Positions 50,900-61,411 of a stretch of DNA of 64,000 nt are shown here, one piece after another. A model generated the notes under the pieces. It searched no databases, had not been told where the DNA came from, and saw only the letters and a program-made list of their open reading frames with translations. Source of the DNA: Nitricoxidireducens sp046726235 (GTDB lineage: Bacteria > Pseudomonadota > Gammaproteobacteria > Burkholderiales > Rhodocyclaceae); assembly GCA_046726235.1 (NCBI GenBank), contig JBKPAD010000001.1, positions 124,001 to 188,000 of the forward strand. Direction: 5' to 3'. How positions within the stretch are numbered: position 1 is the first letter of the stretch; each line of letters opens with the position of its first letter. The position numbers and the translations under genes were made by a program.

Positions 50900-51330
50900 G
50901 CGGGAGCAAGTCGCCGCGCCGGCGCGCGCGCGAGTTCGTCATCCAGGGCCTCTACCAGCACCTCGTCGGCAACCAGGACGAGGCGGCAATCGAGGCGCAG
51001 GCCGCCGGCGTCGCCGGTTTCGACAAGTCCGACGTCGATCTGTACAAGGCGCTGCTGAGCACGACGCTCGCCGACGAGGCCGCCCTGCGTGCCGTGCTCG
51101 AGCCGCACATCGACCGCAGCTGGAACGAAGTATCCCCGATCGAGCGCAGCATCCTGCTGCTCGGCGCCTGCGAACTCAAGGCGCATCCCGAGACGCCCTA
51201 TCGCGTCGTCATCAACGAAGCCATCGAACTCGCCAAGACCTTCGGCGGGACGGACGGACACAAGTTCGTCAACGGCGTACTCGACAAGCTGGCCCCCGAA
51301 CTGCGGCCGCACGAAGCCAAGTCGCGCTAA
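50896..51330 (+). CDS. nusB: Transcription antitermination protein NusB
   Basis: A 144-residue NusB protein starting at GTG 50896 (GTGA overlap with ribH). All-helical: RRRAREFVIQGLYQHLVG, SPIERSILLLGACELK and YRVVINEAIELAKTFGGTDG then HKFVNGVLDKLAPELR. It binds boxA RNA with NusE for rRNA antitermination. The ribH-nusB order is standard. Confidence 0.95.
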   Translation: MSGSKSPRRRAREFVIQGLYQHLVGNQDEAAIEAQAAGVAGFDKSDVDLYKALLSTTLADEAALRAVLEPHIDRSWNEVSPIERSILLLGACELKAHPETPYRVVINEAIELAKTFGGTDGHKFVNGVLDKLAPELRPHEAKSR

Positions 51331-51352
51331 GGCATTTCCCGGCGGCCGCCGC

Positions 51353-52312
51353 ATGCCTTCCGAATTCGAACTCATCGAGCGCTACTTCAAGCGCAGCACC
51401 CACCACACGGTGGTGGGCTGCGGCGACGATGGCGCGGTGATCCGGCCGACGCCGGGCTGCGAGCTCGTCGTCTCGACCGACATGCTGGTGGCCGGCACGC
51501 ATTTCCTCGCCGACACCGATCCGCTCGACCTGGGCTGGAAGACTCTGGCCGTGAATGTCTCCGACCTTGCCGCCATGGGCGCGACGCCGCGCTGGGCGCT
51601 GCTGGCGGCGGCGCTGCCGGCGGCAACCGAATCCTGGATCATGACTTTCGCGCGCGGCTTCTTCGCCTGCGCCGACGCCTTCGGCATCGACGTCGTCGGC
51701 GGCGACACGACGCGCGGCCCGCGCAACTTCTGCGTCACCATCTTCGGCGAGGTGCCGGCCGGGCAGGCGCTGCTGCGCTCCGGGGCGAAGCCGGGCGACG
51801 ACATCTGGGTCTCCGGCAGGCCGGGCATGGCGGCGCTGGGGCTCGCGCACCTTCAAGGACGCTGCGGCCTCGCCGAAGCGGCGCGCGCCGAGTGCATCGG
51901 CGCCCTGCAGCGGCCGCAGCCGCGCGTCGCCCTCGGCCTGCGCCTGCGCGGGCTGGCGAGCGCGGCGATCGACGTCTCCGACGGGCTGCTCGCCGACCTC
52001 GGCCACATCCTCAAGGCCTCCGGCGTCGCCGCGACGGTTTACGACGACCGCCTGCCGGCCGCCGCGCTCGAGGCCGGCGCCCACACCACGCTGGCGCACG
52101 AATGCCTGATCGCCGGCGGCGACGACTATGAACTCGTCTTCACGGCACCGGCCGGCCGCCGCGACGACGTCATCGCCGTCGGCGGGGAGCTCCGGTTAGC
52201 GCTCACTTGCATCGGCAACGTGGAGGAAGGCGAGGCCGGCCGGCTGCGCATGTTCGCCGGCGACGGCCGCGAGATCCCGGCCCTGCGGCGCGGCTTCGAC
52301 CACTTCGGCTAG
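51353..52312 (+). CDS. thiL: Thiamine-monophosphate kinase
   Basis: A 319-residue ThiL. Conserved motifs: TVVGCGDDGAVIRP near the start, VVSTDMLVAGTHF, NVSDLAAMGATPRWALLAAA, VVGGDTTRGPRNFC and IDVSDGLLADLGHI; later GGDDYELVFTAPAGR. It phosphorylates thiamine monophosphate to the diphosphate cofactor. Placed after nusB and before pgpA as in most proteobacteria. Confidence 0.95.
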   Translation: MPSEFELIERYFKRSTHHTVVGCGDDGAVIRPTPGCELVVSTDMLVAGTHFLADTDPLDLGWKTLAVNVSDLAAMGATPRWALLAAALPAATESWIMTFARGFFACADAFGIDVVGGDTTRGPRNFCVTIFGEVPAGQALLRSGAKPGDDIWVSGRPGMAALGLAHLQGRCGLAEAARAECIGALQRPQPRVALGLRLRGLASAAIDVSDGLLADLGHILKASGVAATVYDDRLPAAALEAGAHTTLAHECLIAGGDDYELVFTAPAGRRDDVIAVGGELRLALTCIGNVEEGEAGRLRMFAGDGREIPALRRGFDHFG

Positions 52313-52319
52313 GTTCCCC

Positions 52320-52838
52320 ATGGCACTCGTCAAACCCCGCTCCGTCCCGCCGCCGCTACGCTTCCTGATCGCGCATCCGGCGCACTTCATCGCCTGCGGC
52401 TGCGGCAGCGGCCTTTCGGCCTTCGCGCCGGGCACCGCCGGCACCCTGTTCGCCTGGATCACCTATCCGCTGCTGCGCCTGGCGTACCCCGGCGACCCCA
52501 ATTTCGCATTGTTCCTGGTGTTCATGTTCGCCTTCGGCGCCTGGTGCTGCAACGTCACCGGCCGGCACCTGGGCGTCATCGACCACGGCTCAATCGTCTG
52601 GGACGAGATCGTGCCCTTCTGGGCCGTGCTGATGATGACACCGGCCGGCATTGTCTGGCAGCTGGCGGCCTTCCTGTGGTTCCGCTTCTACGACATCATC
52701 AAGCCGCCGCCGGCGAGGTTCTTCGACACCCAGGTCAAGAACGGCTTCGGCGTCATGATGGACGACCTCGTCGCCGCCGGTTATACGGTGCTGACGCTGG
52801 CCTTGTTCAAGGCGGTGCTCGAGAATTTCCTCGGCTGA
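52320..52838 (+). CDS. pgpA: Phosphatidylglycerophosphatase A
   Basis: A 172-residue membrane enzyme of the PgpA family: GSGLSAFAPGTAGTLFAWIT, HLGVIDHGSIVWDEIVPFW (metal-binding Asp/Glu pair) and FFDTQVKNGFGVMMDDLVAA. About three membrane helices. It dephosphorylates phosphatidylglycerophosphate to phosphatidylglycerol. Its stop overlaps the cinA ATG (TGATG). Confidence 0.93.
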   Translation: MALVKPRSVPPPLRFLIAHPAHFIACGCGSGLSAFAPGTAGTLFAWITYPLLRLAYPGDPNFALFLVFMFAFGAWCCNVTGRHLGVIDHGSIVWDEIVPFWAVLMMTPAGIVWQLAAFLWFRFYDIIKPPPARFFDTQVKNGFGVMMDDLVAAGYTVLTLALFKAVLENFLG

Positions 52839-53359
52839 TGGACGCCGACCTGACCGAGTTGTCGGTTCGTATCGGCGATGCCCTCCGTGAGCGCTCGCTC
52901 ATGCTGTCGACCGCTGAATCCTGCACCGGCGGCTGGGCCGCCCAGATCGTGACGCATACGGCCGGGAGTTCGGGCTGGTTCGACCGCGGCTTCGTCACCT
53001 ATGCCAATGAGGCCAAGGTCGAGATGCTCGGCGTGAGCCCGCAAACCTTGATCGACCACGGCGCCGTCAGCCTCGAGACCGCCGCAGAGATGGCGGCCGG
53101 CGCGCTGGCGCGGTCGAATGCCGGCATCGCCCTGGCCATCACCGGCGTCGCCGGCCCGAGCGGCGGCAGCGCCGACAAGCCGGTCGGGACCGTCTGCTTT
53201 GCCTGGTGCCGGCGCGGCCAAGCGCCGATCGCGGAACGCCGCCATTTCGCCGGCGACCGCGAATCCATCCGTCGCCAGTCTGCCATCCACGGGCTCGATG
53301 GCGTGCTGCGCCTTTTGGCGCCGAACGGCGATAAATTGGCCGCAAGAACTGTGCCATAA
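52838..53359 (+). CDS. pncC: CinA-family nicotinamide-nucleotide amidohydrolase
   Basis: A 173-residue stand-alone CinA C-terminal domain. LSTAESCTGGWAAQIVTHT carries the catalytic serine region, FDRGFVTYANEAKVEMLGV the conserved FVTYSN-like motif and ALAITGVAGPSGGSADKPVG the Gly-rich site. It deamidates NMN to nicotinic acid mononucleotide. The N-terminal COG1058 half of full CinA is absent, which is normal for proteobacteria. It immediately precedes recA. Confidence 0.92.
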   Translation: MDADLTELSVRIGDALRERSLMLSTAESCTGGWAAQIVTHTAGSSGWFDRGFVTYANEAKVEMLGVSPQTLIDHGAVSLETAAEMAAGALARSNAGIALAITGVAGPSGGSADKPVGTVCFAWCRRGQAPIAERRHFAGDRESIRRQSAIHGLDGVLRLLAPNGDKLAARTVP

Positions 53360-53360
53360 T
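53352..53360 (+). promoter_or_regulatory. recA: recA extended -10 promoter
   Basis: TGC followed by CATAAT (53355-53360) reads as an extended -10 element about 30 bases before the recA ATG. No -35 at the right distance. No CTGT-N8-ACAG LexA box is visible in the 100 bases upstream; only the half CTGT at 53349-53352 matches. Confidence 0.4.
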
Positions 53361-53390
53361 CGAAACCAGCTTTTAGGGAGAGGAATGACC

Positions 53391-54409
<1,019 letters not shown>

Positions 54410-54413
<4 letters not shown>

Positions 54414-54840
54414 GTGATCTGAGGGCGCGGGCAATTCGGCTTCTGGCGCGCCGCGAACATTCGCGCGCCGAGCTGGCCCGCAAGCTTGCCGAATACGGCA
54501 CTGCCGAAGAAATCGACGACGTGCTGCAAAGCCTCACCACCACCGGACTGCTGTCCGACGCGCGCTATGCCGAAGCCTACGTGCGCGGCCATGCGGCGCG
54601 CTTCGGCGCCGCGCGCCTGCGCCAGACGCTGCGCCAGAAAGGCATTTCCGGCGAACTCATCGACGCGCAGCTCACCGGTGTCGACGCCGGCGACGAGTTC
54701 GCCAGGGCGCGCGGCGTCTGGGCGCACAAGTACGGCACGCCGCCGGCCGACGCCCGCGAATGGGCGCGCCAGGCGCGCTTCCTCCAGAGTCGCGGCTTCT
54801 CGACGGAAGTCATCCGCAAGATATTGAAGGACATCGACGA

Positions 54841-54844
<4 letters not shown>
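54410..54844 (+). CDS. recX: Regulatory protein RecX
   Basis: A 144-residue RecX, three-helix repeats: AIRLLARREHSRAELARKLA, GLLSDARYAEAYVRGHAARF and LRQKGISGELIDAQL, ending FLQSRGFSTEVIRKILK. It inhibits RecA filaments. GTG 54410 overlaps the recA stop (GTGAG...TGA), so translation is coupled. It ends in a GTGA overlap with lptB. Confidence 0.93.
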
Positions 54845-55566
<722 letters not shown>

Positions 55567-55590
55567 AGAGGCGCCGCCCGCCTTGGCCCC

Positions 55591-57045
55591 ATGAGACAAA
55601 CACTACAACTCAAGCTCTCCCAGCATCTCGCGCTGACGCCGCAGTTGCAGCAGTCGATCCGACTGTTGCAGCTATCGACGCTCGAACTCAACCAGGAGAT
55701 CGAGCAGGCCCTGCAGGAGAACCCGCTGCTCGAGCGCGAGGAGCCCGGCGACGCCATGTCGCTGACGACCTACCAGCCCGGCGCGCCCGACCCGATGGTC
55801 AGCGTGCAGCAGCCGGCCGAGAACAGCCAGGCCGGTGAGGACCGCACACCCGCCGCCGACGAGTTCGGCTGGGGCACCGAGATGCCCGGCGGCCACGGCC
55901 CGCGCGACCCCAACGACGAGAACGACGCCGACACCGGCGAGATCCAGGCCGCGGCGACGAGCCTGCGCGATCACCTGAACATGCAGCTGGCGCTGACGCA
56001 GATGGGCGACCGCGAACGCGCGCTGGTCGCCTTCCTGATCGAGGCGCTCGACGACGACGGCTATCTGACGCAGAGCCTCGAGGAACTTGCCGACGTCCTG
56101 CCCGACGGCATGGACGAGAACCGCGAGGAACTGCTCGAAGAACTCGCGATCGCGCTGCGCCACCTGCAGAACTTCGATCCCGCCGGCATCGCCGCGCGCA
56201 GCCCGCGGGAATGCCTCGAACTCCAACTGCTCTGCATGGCGCCGTCGCCGACGCGCGAACTCGCGCGCGCCGTCGTGCGCGACCATCTCGCGCTGCTCGC
56301 CAACCGCGACTTCGTCAAGATCAAGAAGGCGCTCGGCTGCGACGACGAGTGCCTGCGCGCCGCGCATGCGCTGATCAAGTCGCTGAACCCGCGGCCGGGC
56401 TCGCAGTATTCGCCGCTCGACACGCGCTACGTGATTCCGGACGCCATCGTGCGCAAGCTGCGCGGCAACTGGGTGACGAGCCTCAACCCGGACGCGATGC
56501 CCAAGCTGCGCATCAACCGGCTCTACGCCAGTCTCCTGCAGAAGAGCCGCAGCAACGGCGGCGCCAACCTCTCGGGGCAGTTGCAGGAAGCCAAGTGGCT
56601 GATCAAGAACGTGCAGCAGCGCTTCGACACCATCCTGCGCGTGACGCAGGCGATCGTCGACCGCCAGCGCGCCTTCTTCGACCACGGCGAAGTCGCGATG
56701 CGGCCGCTGACGCTGCGCGAGATCGCCGAGACCGTCGAGCTCCACGAATCGACCATCTCGCGCGTGACGACGCAGAAATACCTCGCCAGTCCGCGCGGCA
56801 TCTACGAACTCAAGTATTTCTTCGGCAGCCACGTCGCCACCGATACCGGCGGCGCTGCCTCTTCCACCGCGATCAGGGCGCTGATCAAGCAGCTCGTGAG
56901 CGCCGAGGACGGCCACAAGCCATTCTCGGACGCCAAGATCGCGGAAATCCTCGGCGAGCAGGGCATCGTCGTCGCGCGGCGCACGGTCGCCAAGTATCGC
57001 GAGTCCCTGAACATCCCGCCGGTCAACCTAAGAAAGGCACTGTGA
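55591..57045 (+). CDS. rpoN: RNA polymerase sigma-54 factor
   Basis: A 484-residue sigma54. Region I: LKLSQHLALTPQLQQSIRLL and LNQEIEQALQENPLLERE (Gln/Leu-rich, enhancer-responsive). An acidic variable region (about 60-115) precedes the core-binding domain. The C-terminal HTH (LREIAETVELHESTISRVTT) and the RpoN box (VARRTVAKYRESLNIPP) read -24/-12 promoters. It follows lptB by 24 bases, and leads hpf-ptsN-hprK. Confidence 0.96.
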   Translation: MRQTLQLKLSQHLALTPQLQQSIRLLQLSTLELNQEIEQALQENPLLEREEPGDAMSLTTYQPGAPDPMVSVQQPAENSQAGEDRTPAADEFGWGTEMPGGHGPRDPNDENDADTGEIQAAATSLRDHLNMQLALTQMGDRERALVAFLIEALDDDGYLTQSLEELADVLPDGMDENREELLEELAIALRHLQNFDPAGIAARSPRECLELQLLCMAPSPTRELARAVVRDHLALLANRDFVKIKKALGCDDECLRAAHALIKSLNPRPGSQYSPLDTRYVIPDAIVRKLRGNWVTSLNPDAMPKLRINRLYASLLQKSRSNGGANLSGQLQEAKWLIKNVQQRFDTILRVTQAIVDRQRAFFDHGEVAMRPLTLREIAETVELHESTISRVTTQKYLASPRGIYELKYFFGSHVATDTGGAASSTAIRALIKQLVSAEDGHKPFSDAKIAEILGEQGIVVARRTVAKYRESLNIPPVNLRKAL

Positions 57046-57047
57046 CC

Positions 57048-57365
57048 ATGAACCTCAACATCACCGGACATCACGTCGAAGTCACCCCCGCGCTGCACGA
57101 TTACGTCACCGGCAAGCTGGATCGCGTGATCCGGCACTTCGATCATGTCACCAGCGTGCATGTGATCCTTTCTGTCGCCAAGCTCAATCAGAAGGCGGAG
57201 GTCACGCTCCACGTCAAGGGCAAGGACATCTACGCCGACAGCGAGGACACCGATCTCTACGCGGCGATCGACGCGCTTGCCGACAAGCTCGACCGCCAGG
57301 TCGTGAAGCACAAGGAAAAGCAGAACAACCACCAGCACGACAAGCGCGCCGCCGCTGCCGAATAG
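57048..57365 (+). CDS. hpf: Ribosome hibernation-promoting factor
   Basis: A 105-residue short-form HPF/YfiA: MNLNITGHHVEVTPALHDYV, then HFDHVTSVHVILSVAKLNQK, TLHVKGKDIYADSEDTDLYA and KLDRQVVKHKEKQNNHQH. The fold binds the 30S decoding centre in stationary phase. The start is 2 bases past the rpoN stop. The Ala/His/Lys-rich tail is disordered. Confidence 0.93.
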   Translation: MNLNITGHHVEVTPALHDYVTGKLDRVIRHFDHVTSVHVILSVAKLNQKAEVTLHVKGKDIYADSEDTDLYAAIDALADKLDRQVVKHKEKQNNHQHDKRAAAAE

Positions 57366-57369
57366 CGGT

Positions 57370-57398
57370 TTGGCGGTCGGGGGCGAGCGGCGTATACT
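57370..57398 (+). promoter_or_regulatory. Sigma70-type promoter of ptsN-hprK
   Basis: TTGGCG (57370-57375), a 17-base spacer and TATACT (57393-57398). Located 44 bases before the ptsN ATG. A small hairpin (GCCGGAA/TTCCGGC, 57413-57431) lies in the leader. It gives ptsN-hprK an rpoN-independent start. Confidence 0.6.
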
Positions 57399-57441
57399 CC
57401 GCCCCCGAACGCCGGAAAGCCCTTCCGGCGCCGGATTCAAG

Positions 57442-57903
57442 ATGAACCATATCGCCAAACTCCTGCCGCCCGAGAACGTCGTCGTCGCCCTGGACGCCAG
57501 CAGCAAGAAACGCGTTTTCGAGCAGGCCGGCCTGCTGTTCGAGAATCACCACGGCATCGGCCGCAGCCAGGTCTATGACGCCCTGTTCGCGCGCGAGAAG
57601 CTCGGCTCGACGGGGCTCGGGCAAGGCATCGCCATTCCCCACGGCCGCATCAAGGGCCTGAAGGAAGCCAAGGGCGCCTTCCTGCGGCTCGCCGCGCCGG
57701 TGCAGTTCGACGCGCCCGACGGCAAGCCCGTCGACATGCTGTTCGTGCTGCTGGTGCCGGAAGCGGCCACGGAACACCACCTGCAACTGCTGTCGGAACT
57801 CGCGCAGATGTTCTCCGACCGCGCATTCCGCGAGCAACTGGCTGCGCTGCCGGACGCCGCCGCCATCCACTCGCTGTTCGCGCAGTGGCAGTCCGCCAGC
57901 TAG
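57442..57903 (+). CDS. ptsN: Nitrogen-regulatory PTS EIIA component
   Basis: A 153-residue EIIA-Ntr: HIAKLLPPENVVVALDASSK, then GLGQGIAIPHGRIKGL with the phosphorylated histidine, and PVDMLFVLLVPEAATEHHLQ. It is phosphorylated by the PTS-Ntr chain and influences K+ uptake, PHB and nitrogen metabolism. Overlaps hprK by 19 bases. Confidence 0.93.
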   Translation: MNHIAKLLPPENVVVALDASSKKRVFEQAGLLFENHHGIGRSQVYDALFAREKLGSTGLGQGIAIPHGRIKGLKEAKGAFLRLAAPVQFDAPDGKPVDMLFVLLVPEAATEHHLQLLSELAQMFSDRAFREQLAALPDAAAIHSLFAQWQSAS

Positions 57904-58835
57904 TCATCGCCCAGCTGTTCGAGCGCAACCGCAGCCGGTTGCAGCTCTCCTGGGTCTGCGGCACCCTGAACCGCGTCGTCTCCGTCACCCGCGACGACGT
58001 CTCGCCGGCCGACCTCGTCGGCCACCTGAACCTGATCCACCCGGACCGCCTGCAGGTGCTCGGCTCGCCCGAGATCGCCTGGGCGACGCAGCACTCGGCC
58101 GACAAGATGCGGCACCACATCGACGAGATCATCGCCGCGCGTCCGCCGGCCCTGATCGTCGCCGACGGCTGCGAGACCATCGACCTGATCCGCGGCGCCT
58201 GCGAGCGCAGCGACACGCCGCTGTTCACCACGCCGCAGTCGGCGGCCGCCGTCATCGATGCGCTGCGCCTCTATGTTTCGCGCTACCTCGCCGAAACCAT
58301 CACGCTGCATGGCGTCTTCATGGACGTGCTCGGCATGGGCGTGCTGATCACCGGCGACTCCGGCGTGGGCAAGAGCGAGCTCGGCCTGGAACTGATCTCG
58401 CGCGGCCATGGCCTCGTCGCCGACGACGTTGTCGAGGTCTCGCGCGTCAGCCCCGATGCGCTCGAGGGCCGCTGCCCCGAACTGCTCAAGGACTTCCTCG
58501 AGGTGCGCGGCCTCGGCCTGCTGAACATCCGCACCGTCTTCGGCGAAACCGCCTGCCGGCGCAAGATGAAGCTCAAGCTGATCGTGCACCTGCAGCGCCC
58601 GCATCCCGGCGTGCCCGAGATGGCGCGCCTGCCGCTGGATGCCCACACCGAGACCATCCTCGGCGTGCCGATCCGCAAGGTCGTGCTGCCGGTCGCCGCC
58701 GGCCGCAACCTCGCGGTGCTGCTCGAGGCCGCGGTGCGCGCAACCATTCTCTACCTGCGCGGCATCGACAGCATGCAGGAATTCCTCGATCGCCAGCAGC
58801 AGGCGCTCGAGAACGGGGACGACGGCGTCAACTAG
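57885..58835 (+). CDS. hprK: HPr kinase/phosphorylase
   Basis: A 316-residue HprK starting at GTG 57885. N-terminal domain MAVRQLVIAQLFERNRSRLQ..., then P-loop LITGDSGVGKSELGLELISR, and the signature LEVRGLGLLNIRTVFGE with capping loop LKLIVHLQRP. It phosphorylates HPr/NPr on serine. In betaproteobacteria it goes with ptsN rather than a sugar PTS; no HPr or EI gene is in the window. Confidence 0.93.
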   Translation: MAVRQLVIAQLFERNRSRLQLSWVCGTLNRVVSVTRDDVSPADLVGHLNLIHPDRLQVLGSPEIAWATQHSADKMRHHIDEIIAARPPALIVADGCETIDLIRGACERSDTPLFTTPQSAAAVIDALRLYVSRYLAETITLHGVFMDVLGMGVLITGDSGVGKSELGLELISRGHGLVADDVVEVSRVSPDALEGRCPELLKDFLEVRGLGLLNIRTVFGETACRRKMKLKLIVHLQRPHPGVPEMARLPLDAHTETILGVPIRKVVLPVAAGRNLAVLLEAAVRATILYLRGIDSMQEFLDRQQQALENGDDGVN

Positions 58836-58890
58836 CCGTCATGCGGCGGCGTTATCCTAGGGCCGCATCATTCACCCACAGGAGAACGCC

Positions 58891-59238
58891 ATGAACAAAC
58901 TGCTGCTCACCGCACTCGCCTCGCTGTTCGCCGCCAACCTCGCCTTTGCCCAGCCGCCCGCCAAGGGCGATGCCAAGAGCGCGCCCGCCGCCCCCTCGAT
59001 GCCTGCTGCCGCCGCGCCGGGCGACTGCGAAGCCAAGGCCGTGGACAAGAACGGCAAGCCGCTGCACGGCGCCGCCAAGGCTGCGTTCATGAAGAAATGC
59101 GCCGGCGGCACCGGCCCGGTCGGACAGGCCATGGGCCAGGACTGCGAAGCCAAGGCCGTGAGCAAGGACGGCAAGCCGCTGCACGGTGCCGCGAAGGCGA
59201 AGTCGATCCAGAAGTGCGAGGCCGGCGCCAAGAAGTAG
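58891..59238 (+). CDS. PsiF-repeat periplasmic protein
   Basis: A 115-residue secreted protein. Signal peptide to about residue 20 (NLAFAQ), an Ala/Pro linker, then two PsiF repeats: CEAKAVDKNGKPLHGAAKAA then FMKKC, and CEAKAVSKDGKPLHGAAKAK then SIQKC. Each repeat has two cysteines and a GKPLHGAAK core. The E. coli family member is phosphate-starvation inducible; function unknown. Strong terminator follows. Confidence 0.86.
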   Translation: MNKLLLTALASLFAANLAFAQPPAKGDAKSAPAAPSMPAAAAPGDCEAKAVDKNGKPLHGAAKAAFMKKCAGGTGPVGQAMGQDCEAKAVSKDGKPLHGAAKAKSIQKCEAGAKK

Positions 59239-59256
59239 GCGCCGCCCGCTGCAACG

Positions 59257-59283
59257 AAAAACCGGCCCGAGGGCCGGTTTTTT
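59257..59283 (+). terminator. Bidirectional intrinsic terminator
   Basis: ACCGGCCC (59261-59268) pairs with GGGCCGGT (59271-59278), flanked by AAAA on the left and TTTTTT on the right, so it works in both directions. It separates psiF from the convergent aminotransferase gene whose stop is at 59284-59282. Confidence 0.85.
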
Positions 59284-60511
59284 ATGCCGCCTTGGCCAGC
59301 TTCGCTCGCGCCGCCTCGGCGTGCTGCTCGGCATAGGCGCGATGTGCCGCCGCCTCGCCCTGTCCGACCTCGATCTTGTGGCCGAGGTCGTCGAGCACCG
59401 AGCCGAGCGCCGACAGGCAGAGCATCACGTTCTCGGCGCGGCAGGAATGGCCCATCAGGCCGAAGCGCCAGACCTTGCCGGCGAGCGGGCCGAGGCCGGC
59501 GCCGATCTCGAGATGGAAATCCTGCAGCAGGCGCGTGCGCACCTCGGCGTCGTTGACGCCTTCCGGAATGTGCACGGCGTTTAGCTGCGGCAGGCGCGCG
59601 CCCTCCGGCACGACGAACTTCATGCCCATCGCCTCGAGGCCGGCCTTCAGCGCCAGATGGTGTTGGTGATGGCGCATCCAGGCGTGTTCGAGCCCTTCCT
59701 CGCGCAGCATGACCAGCGATTCGTGCAGGGCGTAGAGGCTGTTCACCGGCGCCGTGTGATGGTAGGTGCGCTTGGTCGCACCGCCCCAGTACTCGAGCAC
59801 GAGGTTGAGGTCCATGAACCAGCTCTGCACCTTGGTCTTGCGCGCGCGAATGCGCTCGACGGCGCGCTCGCTGAACGACACCGGCGACAGCCCGGGCGTG
59901 CAGGACAGGCATTTCTGGCTGCCCGAGTAGATCGCATCGACGCCCCACTCGTCGACCAGCACCGGCGTGCCGCCGAGCGAGGTCACGGCGTCGACGATGA
60001 CCAGGCAGCCGCGCTCGCGCGCGAGCTTCGCCAGCGCGGCCGCGTCGGACTGCGCGCCGGTCGAGGTCTCGGCGTGCACGAAGGCGACGGCCTTGGCGTC
60101 GGGATTCGCCTTCAGTGCGTCGGCAAGCTTCTGCGGATCGACCGGCTTGCCCCACTCGTCCTCGACGACGACGGCAACGCCGCCGGCGCGCTGCACGTTC
60201 TCGATCATGCGGCCGCCGAACACGCCGTTGCGGCAGACGATCACCTTGTCGCCGGGCTCGACGAGATTGACGAAGCAGGTCTCCATGCCGACCGAACCCG
60301 GGCCCGAGACGGAGAACGTCAGCGCGTTCTTCGTCTGGAAGGCATAGCGCAGCAATTCCTTCAGCTCGTCCATCATCGCCACGCAGGCGGGATCGAGGTG
60401 GCCGATCACCGGCTGGCCGAGCGCGCTGATGACGCGCGGGTGCATGTCGGACGGGCCGGGGCCCATCAGCGTGCGCATCGGGGGGTGAAAGGAGGCGATC
60501 TTCTTCGTCAT
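59282..60511 (-). CDS. Serine/alanine-glyoxylate aminotransferase family protein
   Basis: A 409-residue class V PLP aminotransferase starting at ATG 60511. Conserved: LMGPGPSDMHPRVISALGQP, FSVSGPGSVGMETCFVNLVE, FVHAETSTGAQSDAAAL, VIVDAVTSLGGTPVLVDEWG and the PLP lysine in IYSGSQKCLSCTPGLSP. It transfers amino groups from serine or alanine to glyoxylate. Two bases from ttcA. No glyoxylate pathway genes are nearby to decide its donor. Confidence 0.9.
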   Translation of the reverse strand: MTKKIASFHPPMRTLMGPGPSDMHPRVISALGQPVIGHLDPACVAMMDELKELLRYAFQTKNALTFSVSGPGSVGMETCFVNLVEPGDKVIVCRNGVFGGRMIENVQRAGGVAVVVEDEWGKPVDPQKLADALKANPDAKAVAFVHAETSTGAQSDAAALAKLARERGCLVIVDAVTSLGGTPVLVDEWGVDAIYSGSQKCLSCTPGLSPVSFSERAVERIRARKTKVQSWFMDLNLVLEYWGGATKRTYHHTAPVNSLYALHESLVMLREEGLEHAWMRHHQHHLALKAGLEAMGMKFVVPEGARLPQLNAVHIPEGVNDAEVRTRLLQDFHLEIGAGLGPLAGKVWRFGLMGHSCRAENVMLCLSALGSVLDDLGHKIEVGQGEAAAHRAYAEQHAEAARAKLAKAA

Positions 60512-60513
60512 GG

Positions 60514-61410
60514 TCACTCCAGGAATTCGATGGGTTGTGCGGAAGGCGGTTCGGGGTCGTCGGCGTCGAAGGCGCGGTCGCCCTCGGGGTCGGGCGTGCC
60601 GGTGACGACGAGATTGCGGAAGTCGAAGAGCTTCGCGTCGAGCAGGTGCGAAGGCACGACGTGCGTCAGGCTGCGGAACATGGTCTCGATGCGGCCGGGG
60701 AAGCGCTTCTCCCACTCGACCAGCATCTGCTTGACCTGCTGGCGCTGCAGGTTCGGCTGGCTGCCGCAGAGGTTGCAGGGGATGATCGGAAACCCGCGCA
60801 CCTTCGCCCAGGCTTCGAGGTCCTTCTCGCGGCAGTAGGCGAGCGGCCGGATCACCATGTGGCGGCCGTCGTCGGAGACGAGCTTGGGCGGCATCGTCTT
60901 GAGGCGACCGCCGAAGAACATGTTGAGGAACAGCGTCGCCAGGATGTCGTCGCGGTGATGGCCGAGCGCGATCTTGGTCGCGCCGAGTTCGTCGGCGACG
61001 CGATACAGCACGCCGCGGCGCAGTCGCGAGCACAGCGAGCAGGTGGTCTTGCCCTCGGGGATCACGCGCTTGACGATCGAGTAGGTGTCCTCTTCCTCGA
61101 TGTGGAACGGGATGTCGAGGCTCTTCAGGTAGTCCGGCAGCACGTGCTCGGGAAAGCCCGGCTGCTTCTGGTCGAGATTGACGGCGACGATGTCGAAGCG
61201 GATCGGCGCCTTCTCGCGCAGGAACAGCAGCACGTCGAGCAGGCCGAACGAATCCTTGCCGCCCGACAGGCAGACCATGACCTTGTCGCCCTCCTCGATC
61301 ATGTTGAAGTCGGCGATCGCCTGCCCGACTTCGCGGCGCAGGCGCTTGGCGAGCTTGTTGTTCTCGAAGGCGGCCTTCTCGGCCTGCCTTGCAGTCAGCG
61401 GTACATTCAT
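60514..61410 (-). CDS. ttcA: tRNA 2-thiocytidine biosynthesis protein TtcA
   Basis: A 298-residue PP-loop ATPase. MVCLSGGKDSFGLLDVLLF is the ATP site, TCSLCSRLRRGVLYRVADEL holds the first CxxC, IIPCNLCGSQPNLQRQQV the third iron-sulfur Cys, and ALGHHRDDILATLFLNMFF is the conserved family block. It adds sulfur to C32 of tRNA. The ATG 61410 is 1 base past the stop of the SDR. Confidence 0.95.
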   Translation of the reverse strand: MNVPLTARQAEKAAFENNKLAKRLRREVGQAIADFNMIEEGDKVMVCLSGGKDSFGLLDVLLFLREKAPIRFDIVAVNLDQKQPGFPEHVLPDYLKSLDIPFHIEEEDTYSIVKRVIPEGKTTCSLCSRLRRGVLYRVADELGATKIALGHHRDDILATLFLNMFFGGRLKTMPPKLVSDDGRHMVIRPLAYCREKDLEAWAKVRGFPIIPCNLCGSQPNLQRQQVKQMLVEWEKRFPGRIETMFRSLTHVVPSHLLDAKLFDFRNLVVTGTPDPEGDRAFDADDPEPPSAQPIEFLE

Positions 61411-61411
61411 C

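Noticed and set aside
55591..57045. Sigma54 promoters near rpoN or ptsN.
   Set aside because: No GG-N10-GC with the correct flanking bases was convincing; a sigma70-type promoter explains ptsN better.
57413..57431. Hairpin between hpf and ptsN as a terminator.
   Set aside because: The stem is good but there is no T-run, and a promoter lies just before it, so it is a leader structure at most.
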